A stretch of DNA of 64,000 bases from Intrasporangium calvum (GCF_028446585.1 NZ_JAPFQL010000021.1:1-64000); one strand, 5' to 3'. Shown: positions 36,643 to 45,108, numbered from the stretch's first letter. Made by a program: numbers and translations. The notes: generated by a model not told the origin, from the letters alone.

Positions 36643-36760
36643 TTCGAGTGGCCCCGGTCTCCACAGGGGTGGCCGAGTGGTCTCCGTCCCCACCTGTGGA
36701 CACCGGGGCCACTCGAGTAGACGCCGGGCCACTCGAGTGGACGCTGGGGCCACTCGAGTG
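36643..36760. repeat. CACTCGAGTGGCCCC hairpin repeat, locus 3
   Basis: TCGAGTGGCCCCGGT-C-TCCACAGG (36644-36667) pairs with its inverse at 36693-36716, a 24-bp stem with one mismatch. Two further CCACTCGAGT copies follow. It lies directly after the MutL-family stop, between convergent genes, and may act as a terminator. Confidence 0.9.
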
Positions 36761-36794
36761 GACGCCGGCTGGGACGCCAGTCGGGAGCGGGAGG

Positions 36795-36813
36795 GAGCTC
36801 AGCGGCATACGGG
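36795..36813 (-). repeat. GTATGCCGCT-family dispersed repeat, copy 13
   Basis: GAGCTCAGCGGCATACGGG, downstream of repeat locus 3, repeating the pairing of the two families. Confidence 0.9.
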
Positions 36814-36827
36814 ATGAGGCACGAGAA

Positions 36828-36859
36828 ACGGGTCGGCCCCCACGAAGGGGGCCGACCCG
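36828..36859 (-). terminator. greA terminator hairpin
   Basis: ACGGGTCGGCCCC and GGGGCCGACCCGT form a perfect 13-bp stem around a 6-base loop, 18 bp past the greA stop. In the greA direction it is followed by GTTTCTCG. Confidence 0.88.
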
Positions 36860-36876
36860 TGACGGGAAAGGAGAGC

Positions 36877-37359
36877 TCAGCCGGTGTAGGGCTTCGCGTC
36901 GAGGATCTTGACCTCGACGGTCTTGCCGGTCGGGGCCACGTAGCTCGTGGTGTCGCCCACGCTCTTGCCGTTGACGGCCGCGCCCATCGGCGACTTCTCG
37001 GAGAAGACCTGCAGGTCGCCGTCGGCGATCTCGCGGCTGCCGAGGAGGAACTTCTCCTCGTCGCCGAAGAGCTCGACGGTGACGATCATGCCCGGCTCGA
37101 CGACACCATCGTCGGGCGGGGTCTCGCCGATCACGGCGTTGTGGAGCAGGTCCTGGAGCTGCCGGATGCGGGCCTCCATCTTGCCCTGCTCCTCGCGCGC
37201 GGCGTGGTAGCCGCCGTTCTCCTTGAGGTCACCCTCCTCGCGGGCCTCCTCGATCTTGCGGGCAATCTCGATGCGACCTTCCCCAGTCAGCTGGTCGAGC
37301 TCAGCCTTGAGGCGGTCGTAGGCCTCCCGCGTGAGGAAGCCAGCTGCAGTGTCGGTCAC
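36877..37359 (-). CDS. greA: Transcription elongation factor GreA
   Basis: 160 residues. An N-terminal coiled coil (FLTREAYDRLKAELDQL; EEAREEGDLKENGGYHAA) carries the acidic tip residues that enter the RNA polymerase secondary channel, followed by the FKBP-like C-terminal domain (SPMGAAVNGKSVGD). It rescues backtracked polymerase by stimulating transcript cleavage. The GTG at 37359 was chosen because AGGAG lies seven bases upstream. It is monocistronic, with its own terminator. Confidence 0.95.
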   Translation of the reverse strand: MTDTAAGFLTREAYDRLKAELDQLTGEGRIEIARKIEEAREEGDLKENGGYHAAREEQGKMEARIRQLQDLLHNAVIGETPPDDGVVEPGMIVTVELFGDEEKFLLGSREIADGDLQVFSEKSPMGAAVNGKSVGDTTSYVAPTGKTVEVKILDAKPYTG

Positions 37360-37546
37360 GGTCCACTCCTGTAAGTACCAACGCCCACGCGGTGCTCGCG
37401 TGGGCGCCTGATCGTTCAACTCTCACCAAGAAGGGGCCGGACCGATGTGCCACCCTCGTTCGAGGTGATCGGTCGCGACCCGTGGTGAATGACCAAGAAT
37501 AGCAAAATGCGCGTGAAGTGCGCAGATGAAGACCGGCTCGACCTGC

Positions 37547-37915
37547 TCAGCGCGTCACGGAGCAGCTGTCCACGGCTCCGGTCACGGCGAGGCTGGTCGT
37601 GCGCACCGTCACCTGGCGACGCACGGTGTCGACGCCTCCCAGCTCGACGGGCACCTCGGTCGAGCCGACGACGGCAAAGTCCCGCGACAGCGCGTGCACG
37701 GTGCAGGTGACGTCCTTGCCGCCCGGGCTGTAGACCTCGAAGTCGACCCAGACGCTGCGGTTGTCGACGACCTTGAACCCCATCGTCTGCCACGCCGGCA
37801 GCCCCACGGTGGCGGAGAGCCCGAACCAGACGGCGAGCGCGACACCGAGACCGATCCCGATGGTGCCGACGACCCACCACTTGAGCGTTCCGGGGGCGGG
37901 GCGGGGGAGCGGCAT
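37547..37915 (-). CDS. DUF4307 membrane protein
   Basis: 122 residues with one transmembrane helix near the N-terminus (WWVVGTIGIGLGVALAVWFG) and an extracellular beta-rich domain with two Cys. Actinobacterial DUF4307 proteins are typically found next to mca, as here, where it is divergent by about 70 bp. A link to mycothiol metabolism is suggested only by this conserved neighbourhood. Confidence 0.88.
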   Translation of the reverse strand: MPLPRPAPGTLKWWVVGTIGIGLGVALAVWFGLSATVGLPAWQTMGFKVVDNRSVWVDFEVYSPGGKDVTCTVHALSRDFAVVGSTEVPVELGGVDTVRRQVTVRTTSLAVTGAVDSCSVTR

Positions 37916-37986
37916 GCGTTGTCCTGGCGTGATGAGAGGATGGCCGTCGGTACGAGACGGTCAGAACGATACGACGAGCCCCAACC

Positions 37987-39018
37987 ATGACGAACAGGGA
38001 GCCAGGTAAGACGGTGTCCGAAGGCCTACGGCTGATGGCGGTGCACGCGCACCCGGATGACGAGTCGAGCAAGGGCGCAGCGACGACGGCGAAGTGCGTC
38101 GCCGCCGGCGCGTCGGTCATGGTGGTGTCCTGCACCGGTGGCGAGCGCGGCGACATCCTCAACGAGAAGCTCAAGAACGACCCGCAGATCCTGCGCGACA
38201 TCGCGCAGGTGCGGCGCAATGAGATGAAGGCCGCCCAGGAGGTGCTCGGGGTGGAGCACACGTGGCTCGGCTTCGTCGACTCGGGGCTGCCCGAGGGCGA
38301 CCCGTTGCCGCCGCTGCCCGCGGGGTGCTTCGCCCTCGAGGACCTCGACGTGACGACGGAGGCGCTCGTGCGGGTGGTCCGCGAGTGGCGACCGCACGTC
38401 ATGACGACCTATGACGAGAAGGGCGGCTACCCGCACCCGGACCACATCATGACCCACGTGGTCGCGATGTCGGCGTTCGAGGCGGCCGGTGATCCCACGC
38501 GCTACCCGCATGCCGGCGAGCCGTGGCAGCCGCTGAAGATCTACTACAACGAGGGCTGGTCCAAGGACCGCCTGACCGCGGTCCACGAGGCGATGGTGGC
38601 CGAGGGGCTCGAGAGCCCCTACGCGGACTGGCTGGCCAACTGGAAGCCGCGTCGATCCGGCCGGGTCACGACGCGCATCGAGTGCGCCGAGTACTTCGAG
38701 GTGCGCGACCGCGCGCTGCTCGCGCACGCGACGCAGGTCGACCCCGACGGGTTCTGGTTCCAGGTGCCGCGCGAGCTGCAGCAGCGGGTCTGGCCGGTCG
38801 AGGAGTTCGAGCTGGCCGTGTCCTACGTTCCGGTGGACCTGCCGGAGGATGACCTCTTCGCCGGGCTCGGTTCGGTCGCCGAGGCCGACGCCGCGGCCAC
38901 GTCGGGGGCGCTCGAGATGGTCTATGACGGTCGGCTGGCGCCGGACGACGAGGAGAAGTTCGACCCGGCGGAGCGCGTCGAGCACCCCAACGAGCAGGTG
39001 GAAGGGAACGAGGACTGA
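37987..39018 (+). CDS. mca: Mycothiol S-conjugate amidase
   Basis: 343 residues of the MshB/Mca LmbE-like zinc hydrolase family. Metal ligands are in VHAHPDDESSKGA and YPHPDHIMTH. It cleaves mycothiol S-conjugates to release mercapturic acids for export, so it detoxifies electrophiles. The long C-terminal half and FVDSGLPEGDP distinguish Mca from MshB. It overlaps the small membrane gene downstream (TGATG). Its presence identifies a mycothiol-producing actinobacterium. Confidence 0.93.
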   Translation: MTNREPGKTVSEGLRLMAVHAHPDDESSKGAATTAKCVAAGASVMVVSCTGGERGDILNEKLKNDPQILRDIAQVRRNEMKAAQEVLGVEHTWLGFVDSGLPEGDPLPPLPAGCFALEDLDVTTEALVRVVREWRPHVMTTYDEKGGYPHPDHIMTHVVAMSAFEAAGDPTRYPHAGEPWQPLKIYYNEGWSKDRLTAVHEAMVAEGLESPYADWLANWKPRRSGRVTTRIECAEYFEVRDRALLAHATQVDPDGFWFQVPRELQQRVWPVEEFELAVSYVPVDLPEDDLFAGLGSVAEADAAATSGALEMVYDGRLAPDDEEKFDPAERVEHPNEQVEGNED

Positions 39019-39233
39019 TGGGTGATGGCGGCAACCTGCCGATCGGGCCGGGAGTGTGGGGCTTCCTGGCGATGTTTGTCCTGGCGATCGCGCTGTGGCT
39101 CCTCGTGCGCAACATGAACGCCCGGCTGCGCCGGATGGCCTACCGCGAGCACGAGCGCCTCGAGTCCGAGCGCGCCGCGGAGGGCGACAACACAGACGGG
39201 GACGAGGGGCCGCGCGCCTCCGAGCAGGGCTGA
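39018..39233 (+). CDS. Small single-helix membrane protein
   Basis: 71 residues: one hydrophobic helix (VWGFLAMFVLAIALWLLV) followed by a basic, then acidic cytoplasmic tail. Its ATG overlaps the mca stop by one base. Small proteins of this design follow mca in many actinobacteria. Function is unknown. Confidence 0.75.
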   Translation: MGDGGNLPIGPGVWGFLAMFVLAIALWLLVRNMNARLRRMAYREHERLESERAAEGDNTDGDEGPRASEQG

Positions 39234-39252
39234 GTCACCTTCGGAGCAGGCC

Positions 39253-39274
39253 GTATGCCGCTGGGCTCGCTCCC
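39253..39274 (+). repeat. GTATGCCGCT-family dispersed repeat, copy 14
   Basis: A full-length copy ending ...GCTCGCTCCC, 20 bp past the small membrane gene. Confidence 0.9.
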
Positions 39275-39313
39275 AGCGCCGGCCGGCCTCCCAGCCGTCC
39301 CCCGCTTCCAGCA

Positions 39314-39384
39314 GCAACACGCCCGGATCCTCGGAGCTCATCCCTGAAATGTCAGGGGGAGCTCCGAGGATCCGGGCGTGTTGC
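39314..39384. terminator. 71-bp near-perfect palindrome between convergent genes
   Basis: Arms at 39314-39338 and 39360-39384 are 25-bp perfect inverted repeats (GCAACACGCCCGGATCC...). The 21-base loop holds a further CCCTGA/TCAGGG stem. It is far longer than a normal terminator and lacks T-tracts, but its position between convergent genes fits bidirectional termination. Confidence 0.85.
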
Positions 39385-39393
39385 GGGGTGGGA

Positions 39394-40089
39394 TCAGGCG
39401 ACGGCAGGCGTGGCGGAGATGGCGAGGGCCACGGCGGCGAAGTGGGCGATGAAGCCACCGAGGGTGAACGCGTGGAACACCTCGTGGAAGCCGAACCACC
39501 GCGGCGACGGGTTGGGCCGCTTGGCGCCGTAGACGATGCCGCCGGCCGTGTAGAGCAGTCCGCCGAGGGCGATGAGCGAGCCGACGAGGGGGCCGCCGGA
39601 GCGCCAGAACGGGACGACGTAGAAGACGGCGGCCCAGCCCAGCGCGATGTAGAGCGCGGTGTAGAGCCAGCGGGGTGCGCTCGTCCAGACGATGCGGAAG
39701 ACGACGCCCGCGATGGCGGCGCCCCAGATCACGGTGAGCAGCAACCGGGCCTCGTCGGTGGGCAGCAGCGTGACCGCGAACGGCGTGTAGGTCCCCGCGA
39801 TGATGAGGTAGATGTTCGAGTGGTCGAGCCGCTTGAGCAGGGCCGACATCTTCGGGCCCCACGTGCCGCGGTGGTAGACGGCCGAGACCCCGAAGAGGAG
39901 GGCGGCGCTGATCGTGAAGATGGCCGCGGCGGTGCGCACGGATCTGGAGTCGGCCAGGACCACGAGCACCATGCCCCCGATCAGGGCGACGGGGAACATG
40001 CCGAGGTGCAGCCAGCCCCGCAGTCGGGGCTTCACGGCGGCAACGAGGTCGGCCACGGCTCCTGACGGTCGGTTCGCTTCGTCTGCCAT
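39394..40089 (-). CDS. trhA: PAQR/hemolysin III family membrane protein (TrhA)
   Basis: 231 residues with seven membrane helices. Family motifs are SAVYHRG, LDHSNIYLIIAGTYTPFA and FHEVFHAFTLGG; their His residues are thought to bind zinc. TrhA proteins affect membrane lipid homeostasis; haemolysis is a historical name. Transcription appears to start at the ATG, with TATAGT six bases upstream. Confidence 0.9.
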   Translation of the reverse strand: MADEANRPSGAVADLVAAVKPRLRGWLHLGMFPVALIGGMVLVVLADSRSVRTAAAIFTISAALLFGVSAVYHRGTWGPKMSALLKRLDHSNIYLIIAGTYTPFAVTLLPTDEARLLLTVIWGAAIAGVVFRIVWTSAPRWLYTALYIALGWAAVFYVVPFWRSGGPLVGSLIALGGLLYTAGGIVYGAKRPNPSPRWFGFHEVFHAFTLGGFIAHFAAVALAISATPAVA

Positions 40090-40095
40090 GGCTGC

Positions 40096-40101
40096 ACTAT
40101 A
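40096..40101 (-). promoter_or_regulatory. -10 element TATAGT of a leaderless-type trhA promoter
   Basis: TATAGT on the minus strand ends 6 bases before the trhA ATG. Confidence 0.55.
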
Positions 40102-40121
40102 ACCTACGCAACCGTAGGTTA
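40100..40121. promoter_or_regulatory. Palindromic operator-like site TAACCTACG-N4-CGTAGGTTA
   Basis: A perfect 9-bp inverted repeat with a 4-base spacer overlaps the trhA -10 box. It lies in the divergent trhA/isoprenyl transferase region. A third partial copy, TAACCT, follows. A repressor site is plausible; the regulator is unknown. Confidence 0.5.
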
Positions 40122-40237
40122 CGCAGGGGTAACCTCAGGTGGGTCGCCGGTGGCCGCCTACCGATCGCGGAGTAACGTGGTCTCCCGGCCCCGCAGTCCG
40201 GGCCCAGTCGTGCACGACGAGGCGAGAGTGAGGCCCA

Positions 40238-40999
40238 GTGGGTTGGCGGGATCTGGTCTACGGTGCCTACGAGCGTCGAGTCCTCAAGGACCTGCCCCGA
40301 GAGTCCCTGCCGCGGCACGTCGCCGTCATGCTCGACGGCAACCGCCGCTGGGCCAAGGCACGCGGGGCGGGCACGGCCCATGGGCACCAGGCCGGCGCCG
40401 ACAAGATCGAGGAGCTCCTCCACTGGTGTGAGGAGGCCGGGGTCGAGTACGTCACGCTCTGGCTCCTGTCCACCGACAACCTGAGGCGCTCCGAGGCGGA
40501 GCTCGCCCCCCTGCTCAAGATCATCGAGAACGCGGTCGCCGACCTCGCCGCCACGGGCCGCTGGCGGCTCCGCGTCGCCGGCGCCATCGACCTGCTGCCC
40601 GCCGAGACGGCCGAGAGCCTGCAGCGGTCCGTCGCCGCCACGGAGGGTTCCACGGGCATGACCGTCAATGTCGCCGTCGCCTACGGCGGGCGGCGCGAGA
40701 TCGCCGACGCGGTCCGGGACCTGCTCCTCGAGCACGCCGCGCGGGGCGAGAGTCTCGAGGAGATCGCCGCGGGACTGCGGATCGAGGACATCGCCGAGCA
40801 CCTCTACACCAAGGGCCAGCCCGACCCCGACCTCGTGATCCGCACGTCGGGCGAGCAGCGGCTCGGCGGGTTCCTGCTGTGGCAGAGCGCGACGTCGGAG
40901 TTCTACTTCTGCGAGGCCTACTGGCCCGACTTCCGGCACGTCGACTTCCTCCGCGCGCTGCGGGCCTACGCCGGCCGCCACCGTCGGCACGGCACCTGA
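40238..40999 (+). CDS. Cis-prenyl transferase (isoprenyl transferase, UppS family)
   Basis: 253 residues. The catalytic motif HVAVMLDGNRRWAK is near residue 27, followed by YVTLWLLSTDNLRR and the C-terminal signature DPDLVIRTSGEQRL...FLLWQSATSEFYF. It extends allylic diphosphates to Z-polyprenyl diphosphates, the carriers for cell-wall glycans. Actinobacteria often have two such enzymes with different chain lengths, so full UppS activity is not certain. The GTG start has GAGG five bases upstream. Confidence 0.9.
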   Translation: MGWRDLVYGAYERRVLKDLPRESLPRHVAVMLDGNRRWAKARGAGTAHGHQAGADKIEELLHWCEEAGVEYVTLWLLSTDNLRRSEAELAPLLKIIENAVADLAATGRWRLRVAGAIDLLPAETAESLQRSVAATEGSTGMTVNVAVAYGGRREIADAVRDLLLEHAARGESLEEIAAGLRIEDIAEHLYTKGQPDPDLVIRTSGEQRLGGFLLWQSATSEFYFCEAYWPDFRHVDFLRALRAYAGRHRRHGT

Positions 41000-41028
41000 C
41001 CGACGGGAGGGGCTTGACGCTGGGAGCC

Positions 41029-41045
41029 AGCTCAGCGGCATACGG
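41029..41045 (-). repeat. GTATGCCGCT-family dispersed repeat, copy 15
   Basis: AGCTCAGCGGCATACGG, 30 bp after the isoprenyl transferase stop. Confidence 0.88.
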
Positions 41046-41160
41046 CTGAAGGGTGGGTGAACTCTGCGCGACACGACCGCCCAATCACGAGCGGCGGCCC
41101 GGCGGGGACGTACCGTCGAGTCAGCGGAGGCACCCGCCACCGCCACCAGGAGGCCCACTG

Positions 41161-41238
41161 ATGGAGCAGACGCTTCGGACGGAGGGCCGGGTGCGGCCCA
41201 CACGTCACCGGGCCACCCGGGACCTCGCGAGCGAGTAG
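41161..41238 (+). CDS. Possible 25-residue leader ORF upstream of the PhoH2 gene
   Basis: ATG with a strong AGGAGG eight bases upstream opens a 25-codon frame (MEQTLRTEGRVRPTRHRATR...) that stops 31 bp before the PhoH2 gene. It is Arg-rich, with no recognised homolog. The good ribosome-binding site is the main reason to list it. Confidence 0.35.
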   Translation: MEQTLRTEGRVRPTRHRATRDLASE

Positions 41239-41268
41239 GCGCGGCAACTGCGCCGGCAAGGAGTGGGC

Positions 41269-42657
41269 ATGGCCTCCAAGAACCCCGTGGAGCACCACGT
41301 GTCTGCGGACACCACGCACTCGTCCGAAACGGCCCCCACGCGCCGCCGCGCTCGCAAGAGCACCCCGGACCGCAAGACCTACGTCCTCGACACCTCTGTC
41401 CTCCTCTCGGACCCCAAGGCGATGCTGCGGTTCGCCGAGCACGAGGTGGTCCTTCCCGTCGTCGTCGTCACCGAGCTCGAGGGCAAGCGGCACCACCCCG
41501 AGCTCGGCTTCTTCGCACGACAGGCGCTGCGGCTGCTCGACGACCTGCGCATCAGCGAGGGCCGGCTGGACAAGCCCGTCTCCGTCGGTGACGACGGCGG
41601 GACGCTGCGGGTCGAGCTCAACCACACCGACCCGATGGCGCTGCCGGCGGGCTTCCGCCTGGGCGACAACGACACCCGCATCCTTGCCGTCGCCAAGAAC
41701 CTCTCCAACGACGGCTGCGACGTCACGATCGTCAGCAAGGACCTGCCGATGCGCGTCAAGGCGTCGGCCTGCGGGCTCGAGGCGGAGGAGTACCGGCACG
41801 AGCAGGGCGTCGACTCCGGTTGGACCGGGATGGACGAGCTCGAGCTGACCGCCGACGAGCTCGACGCACTCTACGACCGCGGGCGCATCGAGCACCCCGT
41901 CGCCTCCGAGCTGCCGTGCCACACCGGTCTCGTGCTGCTCTCCCCGCGCGGCAGCGGGCTCGGACGGGTCGGCGCAGACAAGCAGGTCCGGCTCGTGAGA
42001 GGGGACCGCGACGCCTTCGGCCTGCACGGCCGCAGCGCCGAGCAGCGGATCGCCCTCGACCTGCTCCTCGACCCGGACGTGGGCATCGTCTCGCTCGGTG
42101 GGCGCGCCGGCACCGGCAAGTCCGCGCTCGCCCTGTGCGCCGGGCTGGAGTCGGTCATGGAGCGCCGGGCGCAGCGCAAGGTCCTCGTCTTCCGGCCACT
42201 CTTCGCCGTGGGTGGCCAGGAGCTCGGCTACCTGCCCGGCACCGAGCAGGAGAAGATGAACCCGTGGGGTCAGGCCGTCTTCGACACCCTGAGCGCGCTC
42301 GTTTCGCCCGAGGTGGTCGAGGAGATCATGGACCGCGGGCTGCTCGAGGTGCTGCCGCTGACCCACATCCGCGGGCGCAGCCTGCACGACGCGTTCGTCA
42401 TCGTCGACGAGGCGCAGTCGCTGGAGCGCAACGTCCTGCTCACCGTGCTGTCGCGGATCGGTCAGAACTCCAAGGTCGTGCTCACCCATGACGTCGCCCA
42501 ACGGGACAACCTGCGGGTCGGCCGGCACGACGGCGTGGCCGCCGTGATCGAGAAGCTCAAGGGGCATCCGCTCTTTGCGCACGTGACGCTCACGCGGAGC
42601 GAGCGCAGCCCGATCGCTGCTCTCGTGACGGACCTGCTGGAGGGCCCGGACGCCTGA
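41269..42657 (+). CDS. PhoH2: PIN-domain RNase fused to PhoH ATPase
   Basis: 462 residues. The N-terminal PIN domain carries acidic catalytic residues ([39 protein letters not shown]). The C-terminal PhoH domain has Walker [13 protein letters not shown] and Walker [11 protein letters not shown]. PhoH2 enzymes unwind and cleave RNA in an ATP-dependent manner. The ATG at 41269 was chosen because AAGGAG lies five bases upstream. Many actinobacterial phoH2 genes overlap a small upstream gene (phoAT); here the 25-codon frame is separated by 31 bp. Confidence 0.93.
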   Translation: MASKNPVEHHVSADTTHSSETAPTRRRARKSTPDRKTYVLDTSVLLSDPKAMLRFAEHEVVLPVVVVTELEGKRHHPELGFFARQALRLLDDLRISEGRLDKPVSVGDDGGTLRVELNHTDPMALPAGFRLGDNDTRILAVAKNLSNDGCDVTIVSKDLPMRVKASACGLEAEEYRHEQGVDSGWTGMDELELTADELDALYDRGRIEHPVASELPCHTGLVLLSPRGSGLGRVGADKQVRLVRGDRDAFGLHGRSAEQRIALDLLLDPDVGIVSLGGRAGTGKSALALCAGLESVMERRAQRKVLVFRPLFAVGGQELGYLPGTEQEKMNPWGQAVFDTLSALVSPEVVEEIMDRGLLEVLPLTHIRGRSLHDAFVIVDEAQSLERNVLLTVLSRIGQNSKVVLTHDVAQRDNLRVGRHDGVAAVIEKLKGHPLFAHVTLTRSERSPIAALVTDLLEGPDA

Positions 42658-42951
42658 ACCGGGGGTGTGCGGTGTGATCTGGGTCACGGGGGAGGTGGCC
42701 CGGGCGACGCCTGCGAGCGGGGAAACCTGTCCGGGTTCGCCCCTCTCTGCGCCGGTTCTCGCGAGCACCTCAGGTCGGGCTTGCCTGACGTGCGATGGGC
42801 TGGCACCTTTGGGGGCGTCCAGCACCTCGGATCTGTACTCTCTCCTCAGTTGTTCCAGGTCCTGCTCCGTGCACGGGGGGCTCGCTCTTGCGGGTCGCAC
42901 GGAAGACCTGACCGAGACGTCAAGTCGACCAGGAAGGCGTGACCCCGCTTC
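42658..42951 (+). promoter_or_regulatory. 294-bp leader region of the wall-hydrolase gene
   Basis: No gene is supported here. GTGATCTGGGTCAC at ~42672 is a palindrome-like site. The rest is a long, structured-looking GC-rich leader ending near AGGAAGG. Actinobacterial lysozyme-like and Rpf wall hydrolases often carry a c-di-AMP (ydaO) riboswitch at this position, but I could not verify the conserved core by eye. Confidence 0.3.
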
Positions 42952-43929
42952 ATGGCACGGTACGAAGGCCGCCATCGCGCCAACAGAGCGACCTCGGCCC
43001 CTCCCGTCCCCCGAGTGCCCGCCACCCTCGCGGCACCCGCGACGACGACCTCCTTCCCCTCCCGTCCTGGACGGCACGAAGCCCCCGCCGGTGGACGCCA
43101 CGAAGCGCCGCACGGGAACCCGCACGTGGTCCCGCCGACGGCGGCCGCCTTCTACGACCAGGCCTCGAGCCGGGCCCGCGCCGCCGCGACGGGGCACGCC
43201 ACCTACCCGGGCACTCCACTGCCGACCCGCCGCGCACTCAAGGAGCGCAGCAACCCGCCTCGCCGCCCGGGTCGGCCCATTCTGGCCGGAGCCCTGGCCC
43301 TCGGCCTCGGAGCGAGCGCCGTCGGCTTCGCCACCGCCGGCACCCGATCCGGTGAGGCGGCCTTCGTGGTCGGCGACAACGTCGTGGCCCAGACCGCCGA
43401 GCTGGCCCGGACGAGCACGATCGACATGACCTACCGCGCGGCCGCCTCGGTGTCGCGCAACGAGCGGCGCACGGCGATCGTCGCGACGGGACTCCGGTCG
43501 GCCGCCGCCCTGGAGGCGAAGAAGAAGGAGGAGGCCGCTCGCCGGGCCGAGGAGCGGCGACTCGCCGCCGAGGCCGCCGAGCGCGAGCGCATCAGGGAGC
43601 AGGTCATCGCCAATGCGAAGGCCAACCCCCAGGCTGCTGCCCGGATCCTCCTGGCCGACGCCGGATTCACCAGCGACGCCCAGTTCAACTGCCTCGTCAA
43701 CCTGTGGAACGGCGAGAGCGGCTGGCGCTGGAATGCCGAGAACCCCAGCTCGGGCGCCTACGGCATCCCCCAATCGCTGCCCGCGAGCAAGATGGCGACC
43801 TTCGGTGCCGACTACCGGACCAACCCGATCACCCAGATGAAGTGGGGGATCTGGTACATCGAGCAGGTCTACGGCTCTCCGTGCAACGCCTGGTCGACCT
43901 GGCTCTCCCGTTCCCCGCACTGGTACTGA
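42952..43929 (+). CDS. Membrane-anchored lysozyme-like transglycosylase domain protein
   Basis: 325 residues. A ~105-residue Pro/Ala/Arg-rich N-terminus precedes one hydrophobic helix (ILAGALALGLGASAVGFATA), then a helical coiled-coil segment (KKKEEAARRAEERRLAAEA) and a C-terminal lysozyme-like domain (LVNLWNGESGWRWNAENPSS; YGIPQSLP). The Glu in NGESGW is the expected catalytic acid. It probably trims peptidoglycan outside the cell. The ATG start is weakly supported (Shine-Dalgarno 14 bases away). Confidence 0.85.
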   Translation: MARYEGRHRANRATSAPPVPRVPATLAAPATTTSFPSRPGRHEAPAGGRHEAPHGNPHVVPPTAAAFYDQASSRARAAATGHATYPGTPLPTRRALKERSNPPRRPGRPILAGALALGLGASAVGFATAGTRSGEAAFVVGDNVVAQTAELARTSTIDMTYRAAASVSRNERRTAIVATGLRSAAALEAKKKEEAARRAEERRLAAEAAERERIREQVIANAKANPQAAARILLADAGFTSDAQFNCLVNLWNGESGWRWNAENPSSGAYGIPQSLPASKMATFGADYRTNPITQMKWGIWYIEQVYGSPCNAWSTWLSRSPHWY

Positions 43930-43949
43930 CCTGCCCGGCGACAGGGCCG

Positions 43950-43995
43950 GTTCGAGGTGAACCTCGACTCCTGGTGGGCGCGAAACACCTCGAAC
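43950..43995. terminator. Inverted repeat between convergent wall hydrolase and coaA
   Basis: GTTCGAGGTG and CACCTCGAAC are 10-bp perfect arms with a 26-base spacer. TCGAGGTGAACCTCGA forms an alternative smaller hairpin inside. Confidence 0.6.
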
Positions 43996-44020
43996 GCGCG
44001 AGTCGCGGCACCGGCCGACG

Positions 44021-45037
44021 CTAGATCTTGCGGAGCCGGACCCGGCGGACCTCGTGGTTCTCTCCCTTGGAGAGCACGAGCGTGGCCCGGGACCGCGTCG
44101 GCAGGATGTTCTGCACGAGGTTGGGGCCGTTGATCTCCCGCCAGATGGTGTTGGCCGTGCGCACCGCCTCCTCGTCGGAGAGGGCCGCGTAGCGGTGGAA
44201 GTAGGAGTGCGGGTTGGAGAACGCCGTCTCCCGCAGCCGCAGGAACCGCTGGACGTACCACTTGCGCACGTCGTCGACCCAGGCGTCGACATACACCGAG
44301 AAGTCGAAGAAGTCGCTCACGGCCAGCCCCGTCCCGCGGACCGGGTGCACCTCCGGCGCCTGGAGCACGTTGAGCCCCTCGACGATGAGGACGTCCGGCT
44401 GCCGCACGACGATCCGCTCGTCGGGAACGATGTCGTAGGTGAGATGGGAGTACACCGGCGCAGTCACCTCGGCCTTGCCCGACTTGACCTCGGCGACGAA
44501 CCGGAGCAGGGCCCGCCGGTTGTAGGACTCCGGGAAGCCCTTGCGCCCCAGCAGTCCGCGCCGCTCGAGCTCGGCGTTGGGGAAGAGGAACCCGTCGGTG
44601 GTGACGAGCTCGACCCGTGGCGTGTCGGGCCACCGGGCGAGCATCTCGCGCAGGATGCGGGCGGTCGTCGACTTGCCGACGGCCACGGAGCCGGCGACCC
44701 CGATGACGAAGGGGGTCTTGGCGGGCCGCTCCCCGAGGAAGTTCGTCGTCACGTCGTGCAGCTCACGGGTCGCGCCCACGTAGAAGTTGAGCAGCCGCGA
44801 GAGCGGGAGGTAGACCTCCTCGACCTCGCGCAGGTCGATCCGGTCCCCGAGGCCGCGCAACCGCCTGAGGTCATTCTCGTCGAGGTTGAGCGGGTAGTTC
44901 TCCCGGAGGCGGGACCAGGCGGCCCGGTCGAGCTCGACGTAGGGCGACGGGATCGGCGTGGGGGTCCGGCCGTTGGGGCCGTCGTCCTCCATGACGACCG
45001 CATCCGTCAGGTCGTCTCCGCGGGGTGGCTGCGACAC
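44021..45037 (-). CDS. coaA: Type I pantothenate kinase
   Basis: 338 residues. The P-loop is [17 protein letters not shown], with [13 protein letters not shown] and [11 protein letters not shown] downstream, all typical of CoaA. It phosphorylates pantothenate in the first step of coenzyme A synthesis and is usually feedback-inhibited by CoA. The start is uncertain between the GTG at 45037 and an ATG fifteen codons later; neither has a clear ribosome-binding site. It is divergent from glmS. Confidence 0.94.
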   Translation of the reverse strand: MSQPPRGDDLTDAVVMEDDGPNGRTPTPIPSPYVELDRAAWSRLRENYPLNLDENDLRRLRGLGDRIDLREVEEVYLPLSRLLNFYVGATRELHDVTTNFLGERPAKTPFVIGVAGSVAVGKSTTARILREMLARWPDTPRVELVTTDGFLFPNAELERRGLLGRKGFPESYNRRALLRFVAEVKSGKAEVTAPVYSHLTYDIVPDERIVVRQPDVLIVEGLNVLQAPEVHPVRGTGLAVSDFFDFSVYVDAWVDDVRKWYVQRFLRLRETAFSNPHSYFHRYAALSDEEAVRTANTIWREINGPNLVQNILPTRSRATLVLSKGENHEVRRVRLRKI

Positions 45038-45095
45038 GCTGCCATTGTTGCCGACGAGGCCTGCCGGCGTGGACTCGACCCGCTCGGCGGTCCCT

Positions 45096-45101
45096 TAGGC
45101 T
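45096..45101 (+). promoter_or_regulatory. -10 element TAGGCT of the leaderless-type glmS promoter
   Basis: TAGGCT ends 7 bases before the glmS ATG, as at metB and the hydrolase gene. Confidence 0.55.
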
Positions 45102-45108
45102 GGTCCGC

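Noticed and set aside
41032-44292. A 1,086-codon open frame on the minus strand
   Set aside because: It covers the PhoH2 and wall-hydrolase genes in antisense, has no recognisable domain, and its composition is that of a high-GC shadow frame.
45038-45108. glmS ribozyme upstream of glmS
   Set aside because: Only about 70 bp separate coaA and glmS, and a -10 box lies 7 bases before the start codon, leaving no leader RNA for a ribozyme.
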